A DNA stretch of 64,000 nucleotides from an uncultured Candidatus Saccharibacteria bacterium (GTDB taxonomy: Bacteria; Patescibacteriota; Saccharimonadia; Saccharimonadales; Saccharimonadaceae): positions 62,001 to 126,000 of the forward strand of contig CAMCBN010000001.1 in the NCBI GenBank assembly GCA_945873065.1, read 5' to 3'. Numbering within the stretch: position 1 is the first letter of the stretch; every line of letters starts with the position of its first letter. The position numbers were made by a program, and so were the translations under genes. The notes under the pieces were generated by a model. It worked only from the letters and a program-made list of their open reading frames with translations. It searched no databases and had not been told where the DNA came from. Below, piece by piece: positions 61,027-64,000 of the stretch.

Positions 61027-61728
61027 TCACCATTGTATACAAAGTTCATACATCGTTCGCTGCCCTGGCGCTATCTGGTCTGCGTGTGCCATGTCTTCGG
61101 CGAATACATTACCATGGTATGTCGGCTCGACACAGAGGTACGGACCACGTTGATCTGTCCACACCGCCCATCGCGACAAGTTGGTCGATCGCAACGTAAT
61201 ATGGCGATCGTGCGCGACCAACTCGCGGCGTACGCCATCGACAAACAATGTATCAGCTAGCGGCGTAAGGTCGTGAAGCGTCTGGCCATCAAGCACCGGG
61301 ACCACCGCCCCGACCGCAAAATACGGATGAAACGCTGGCGCTACCAGGAGTGGTACATCGCCAGAATTGTGGAGTATCAACCGCATCGTGAACTGTTGGG
61401 CTTGGAGTTGGTATACAAGCACTGCATCAAGTGCCTCATATAGTGACACCCCTGTTAATCGTAGCGTCACACCCGCAGATGACTGCTCATCGACCTGCCA
61501 TTCAGACGTTCGCCCAAAACCATGTTGTGCCAGACCACTTGCTCCACCAGGCCCAAAATTCGGCAGACAGACATGACAACCCCCACGGGCTTTCTGTACA
61601 CCACTGGGAGTCAAGTGCTTACGTTTAGGATAAAATATGTCACCCCGATGATCGGCTAGTGAGGTTACGTAGCCACCCTCTGTGGAGATCGTGGCAACTG
61701 TCGTGCGTGCTCGGAGTTGAATATTCAT
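61027..61728 (-). CDS. Aldose 1-epimerase / hexose-phosphate mutarotase-like protein
   Basis: The 233-residue protein has the galactose mutarotase fold motifs: the substrate loop GGCHVCLPNFGPG, the catalytic His in QHGFGR, a second conserved His in FHPYF, and the catalytic Glu in CVEPTYHG. The length and motif spacing are closer to the YeaD-type glucose-6-phosphate 1-epimerases than to GalM, but the substrate cannot be settled. A GAGGAAGC site precedes the ATG. It interconverts anomers and would aid a simple glycolytic route. Confidence 0.88.
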   Translation of the reverse strand: MNIQLRARTTVATISTEGGYVTSLADHRGDIFYPKRKHLTPSGVQKARGGCHVCLPNFGPGGASGLAQHGFGRTSEWQVDEQSSAGVTLRLTGVSLYEALDAVLVYQLQAQQFTMRLILHNSGDVPLLVAPAFHPYFAVGAVVPVLDGQTLHDLTPLADTLFVDGVRRELVAHDRHITLRSTNLSRWAVWTDQRGPYLCVEPTYHGNVFAEDMAHADQIAPGQRTMYELCIQW

Positions 61729-61815
61729 GCTTCCTCTTTTATCGTGTTACGTATTTTCAATCATTTAGGCTAAACTTTTATCAAATGTCATCTTGTTGAC
61801 CGAATAATTTTTTCA

Positions 61816-62481
61816 TCAATCCGCAATACCAAATTCACTTAGCTGGTGTGCATCGGATATATCATATTTGGCAATCTTGGTGCGTCGTAACTCCTGGCAA
61901 TACGCCCCTACCCCCAGCGCTTCACCAATATCGACCGCCAACGAACGAATGTACGTGCCACTCGAAACGTGAACGCGAATTTTTAACAGCGGGTAATCGT
62001 ACTCGACCAGCTCCAACCTGTAAATTCGCACTGTCCGCACGGGTATTTCGACCTTTTTCCCATCACGCGCCAACCTGTAGGCACGCTGGCCATTGATCTT
62101 GATAGCGCTAAATATCGGCGGCCGTTGACATATTTCACCAGTAAATTGCCGCAAAATATCCTCTACTGTGACGCGCTCGGGTGGAATAGTACTTAGCTTT
62201 GTTATATCACCCTCTGGATCGCCTGTCGTACTGGTGGCACCCAAGTAAATGGTAGCCTCATAAATCTTGTCTAGCTTAGTATAACGCATGGCATTTTTGC
62301 ATTCTTTACCAGTCACCAAGACCATCAAACCCGTCGCAAAAGGATCGAGCGTACCACAGTGTCCTACTTTTATTTTATGTCCAGCCTGTTCGCTCAAGAC
62401 TCGCCGCAAACGTGCCACCACACCGAAGCTAGTCATCCCAGCCGGTTTATCGATCAATATTATGCGATCATCCTCATCCAT
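61816..62481 (-). CDS. truB: tRNA pseudouridine-55 synthase TruB, short form
   Basis: I start at the ATG of MDEDDRIILIDKPAG (62481), since TATACT ends 7 bases upstream and the ORF-track start (TTG) has no site. The product of about 221 residues has the TruB core: DKPAGMTSFGVVARLRR, the catalytic Asp in GTLDPFATGLMV, YEATIYLGATSTTGDPEG, and RPPIFSAIKINGQRAYRLAR. It modifies U55 in the T-loop of tRNA. The C-terminal PUA-like domain found in the roughly 300-residue enzymes is missing. The DHH phosphoesterase gene precedes it, as in many nrnA-truB operons. Confidence 0.94.
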   Translation of the reverse strand: MDEDDRIILIDKPAGMTSFGVVARLRRVLSEQAGHKIKVGHCGTLDPFATGLMVLVTGKECKNAMRYTKLDKIYEATIYLGATSTTGDPEGDITKLSTIPPERVTVEDILRQFTGEICQRPPIFSAIKINGQRAYRLARDGKKVEIPVRTVRIYRLELVEYDYPLLKIRVHVSSGTYIRSLAVDIGEALGVGAYCQELRRTKIAKYDISDAHQLSEFGIAD

Positions 62482-62488
62482 GATAGTT

Positions 62489-62494
62489 AGTATA
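62489..62494 (-). promoter_or_regulatory. -10 element abutting truB
   Basis: TGA-TATACT (extended -10) ends 7 bases before the truB ATG at 62481. Confidence 0.5.
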
Positions 62495-62590
62495 TCATCT
62501 AGACTAAACGGCAACTAGACAAAGTATTGCCAAGGTAACACCAGGCGCCGACTCACGCTCGCGCATATACGTATAGTTATTACTGTCAGA

Positions 62591-64000
62591 TTATTTCGGT
62601 CGTTTGAACTGAGCCGGGTTATCGCTGTCTTTTTTGGATTTCGCCTCTGATTGAAGAGCTGCATCAAGCTGCGACATTGAATCGTCACCATCGCCTGGCA
62701 TAGGTGGCAAGCTCGAGAAGTCTGGCATCGGTGGAAGCGGTGGCAAAACAGGCGCATCGGCGTTATCGGGCCGCGGCATTGGCTTGCCACGATGCTCAGC
62801 ATCAATTTCTGCCAAAGTCGGCTCTCGCCCAGGCGCTGGGGGCAACATACCATCATTGTGCGCCATCGGTATACGAGATGCACCACTAGTCGCAGCATTT
62901 AAGGTATCTTGGCTCGAATTATCTTCGAGATATCGACCCCCTTTGTGCGAGAGGATGGTTTTGTTGCGACCATCTTCATCCGCTCGACGCTTATCGTCGG
63001 CAGCTTGTTTGATCGTCGCACTCAATGTGCCACCAAGACTTGGCTCACCAATCGGTGTTTCTATCGGACGACGCCAGTCATCGGCTGTATCACCACCACG
63101 GCCTGAACGACGCGAGCTATTTGAATTCGTTGGGTTATTCTTGGCTAACTGCTGTGCCAATTCTTCTTCATCGCTGTCGGTTTGACTTAATGGTTTTTTC
63201 GACTTTGGCGCAGCATTTGGATTGTGTGAAATAACTAGCGCACGATCTTTGTTCTTGTTGGTAGCCTTTACCTTAGCTGTGTTAGGCGTCTTAGTTTCCT
63301 TCGGTAAAGGGCCAGCGGCCAATTGCCGCGCCTCGGCTAATTTCGCCGCGATGAGTTGCTGATCGGCACCAGCTGTCATCAATTGCGCCGCCAAAGTCAT
63401 CACACGCGAACTAGTCTTTTCGTTACTAAAGCGATCGGTCGATGCCACGATACCCGTCAAAAATGCTGTCGCAATGTGTTTGTCTATCAGGGGTTGGTCA
63501 TCACCATCAACCACAAAGTCCTGCGCCAACCGAGTAGCCATTTCACTGTAGCTGCTAGCAGTTTGGTCGGTCCACATGATATTACCCAAAGCACCTGGGT
63601 TGCTAATGTGCAGTGCAGCGACCGGCGACTCTCGCAAAATTCGCCCGTGCCCATGCAGAGCTGGATCGAGATCAGACTCTTCTCGCACCCCGATCGTCAC
63701 GACAAATTGAACATTATAATCACCCTGGCTAAACTCAAGATCATCCTGATTAATCGTCGCCCTATATGGCGTAATAAACACCTTCACCAGATCACCATCA
63801 ACCTTGTAGCGCAAATGGTCGGCTTTTTCTTTATCAAATGCAATAATAAAATCACGCAAACTATTAATAGTGTTTTCAAAGGTACGCTCTGGCTCCAAAA
63901 AACCAACAGCCGGCGGAACATCGCCACTAAATACGGCTGTCGCATGCTTGTCCATTTTGTTAAGCAATAAAGTCAGGCCTAGCGCAGCACTCAATTCATC
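62591..64000 (-). CDS. DHH-family phosphoesterase (NrnA-like), 5' end beyond the window, with long Pro-rich tail
   Basis: The gene is open at the right edge. The visible N-terminal part (DELSAALGLTLLLNKMDKHATAV and FSGDVPPAVGFLEP) fits the start of the DHH domain of NrnA/RecJ-type phosphoesterases that degrade short oligoribonucleotides or cyclic dinucleotides. The segment FLTGIVASTDRFSNEKTSSRVM resembles the conserved TD-F region. Instead of a full DHHA1 domain the protein continues into a low-complexity tail of about 250 residues (Lys/Ser/Asn then Pro/Met-rich). The catalytic DHH itself is probably outside the window. It lies upstream of truB. Confidence 0.75.
   Translation of the reverse strand, partial: DELSAALGLTLLLNKMDKHATAVFSGDVPPAVGFLEPERTFENTINSLRDFIIAFDKEKADHLRYKVDGDLVKVFITPYRATINQDDLEFSQGDYNVQFVVTIGVREESDLDPALHGHGRILRESPVAALHISNPGALGNIMWTDQTASSYSEMATRLAQDFVVDGDDQPLIDKHIATAFLTGIVASTDRFSNEKTSSRVMTLAAQLMTAGADQQLIAAKLAEARQLAAGPLPKETKTPNTAKVKATNKNKDRALVISHNPNAAPKSKKPLSQTDSDEEELAQQLAKNNPTNSNSSRRSGRGGDTADDWRRPIETPIGEPSLGGTLSATIKQAADDKRRADEDGRNKTILSHKGGRYLEDNSSQDTLNAATSGASRIPMAHNDGMLPPAPGREPTLAEIDAEHRGKPMPRPDNADAPVLPPLPPMPDFSSLPPMPGDGDDSMSQLDAALQSEAKSKKDSDNPAQFKRPK

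Noticed and set aside
62515-62898. Minus-strand ORF of 127 aa overlapping the DHH gene end
   Set aside because: Shadow frame of the DHH phosphoesterase tail; Arg/Cys-rich nonsense composition.
1-64000. CRISPR array, prophage, rRNA operon or intact insertion sequence
   Set aside because: No regularly spaced repeats, phage structural genes, rRNA or transposase with inverted ends was found in the window.

Overview
The window looks like part of a small, streamlined Patescibacteria/CPR chromosome, most likely a Saccharibacterium (TM7). This is inferred from gene content and layout, not from a marker-gene tree. Supporting points are a compact type IV pilus cluster with short divergent pilins, RNase J with no RNase E seen, standard code (UGA is a stop), many short orphan acidic proteins, a BspA-like surface protein, FtsX/MacB and YhgE/Pip exporters, and no amino-acid, lipid or cofactor biosynthesis genes. 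Most genes lie on the minus strand.

Layout. 1-3.6 kb: thrS, an alkyltransferase-like gene and miaA form one operon behind what looks like a threonyl T-box attenuator; a wHTH gene runs off the left edge. 3.7-11.3 kb: tRNA-Val, an HxlR regulator, a GNAT acetyltransferase, a membrane glycosyltransferase pair behind tRNA-Thr, an orphan gene whose promoter contains a 5-bp tandem repeat, tRNA-Asp, ndk and a Xer recombinase. 11.3-27.4 kb: the type IV pilus locus (secreted 811-aa protein, pilM, pilN, pilO, small membrane protein, pilB, pilT, pilC, tRNA-Arg, PH-domain protein, parvulin-like foldase, major pilin, prepilin peptidase, four minor pilins). 27.5-36.2 kb: ychF, CPBP protease, tlyA, efp, rpsR-ssb-rpsF, an orphan gene and rpsG-rpsL, separated by two long AT-rich gaps without convincing genes. 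36.3-41.8 kb: a low-GC SUKH gene beside a decayed AlkD-like gene, then a PadR-controlled ABC exporter and a GC-rich, ORF-free stretch that folds into many helices and may be a structured RNA. 41.8-64 kb: ftsK, a PD-(D/E)XK-like orphan with a small acidic partner, rnj, a secreted orphan, YhgE/Pip with an Rrf2 regulator, membrane orphans, pnp, the BspA-like surface protein, rpsO, an epimerase, truB and a DHH phosphoesterase cut by the right edge.

Working together: translation and RNA turnover genes (thrS, miaA, efp, S6/S7/S12/S15/S18, tlyA, truB, rnj, pnp, a NrnA-like DHH protein) sit alongside a full pilus machine and several surface or envelope genes, as expected of a host-attached episymbiont. 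A recurring expression feature is a -10 hexamer ending 6-8 nt before the start codon (HxlR, xer, pilM, the 811-aa gene, ychF, tlyA, padR, rpsO, truB), which predicts widespread leaderless mRNAs. No CRISPR array, rRNA gene or intact transposon was seen.
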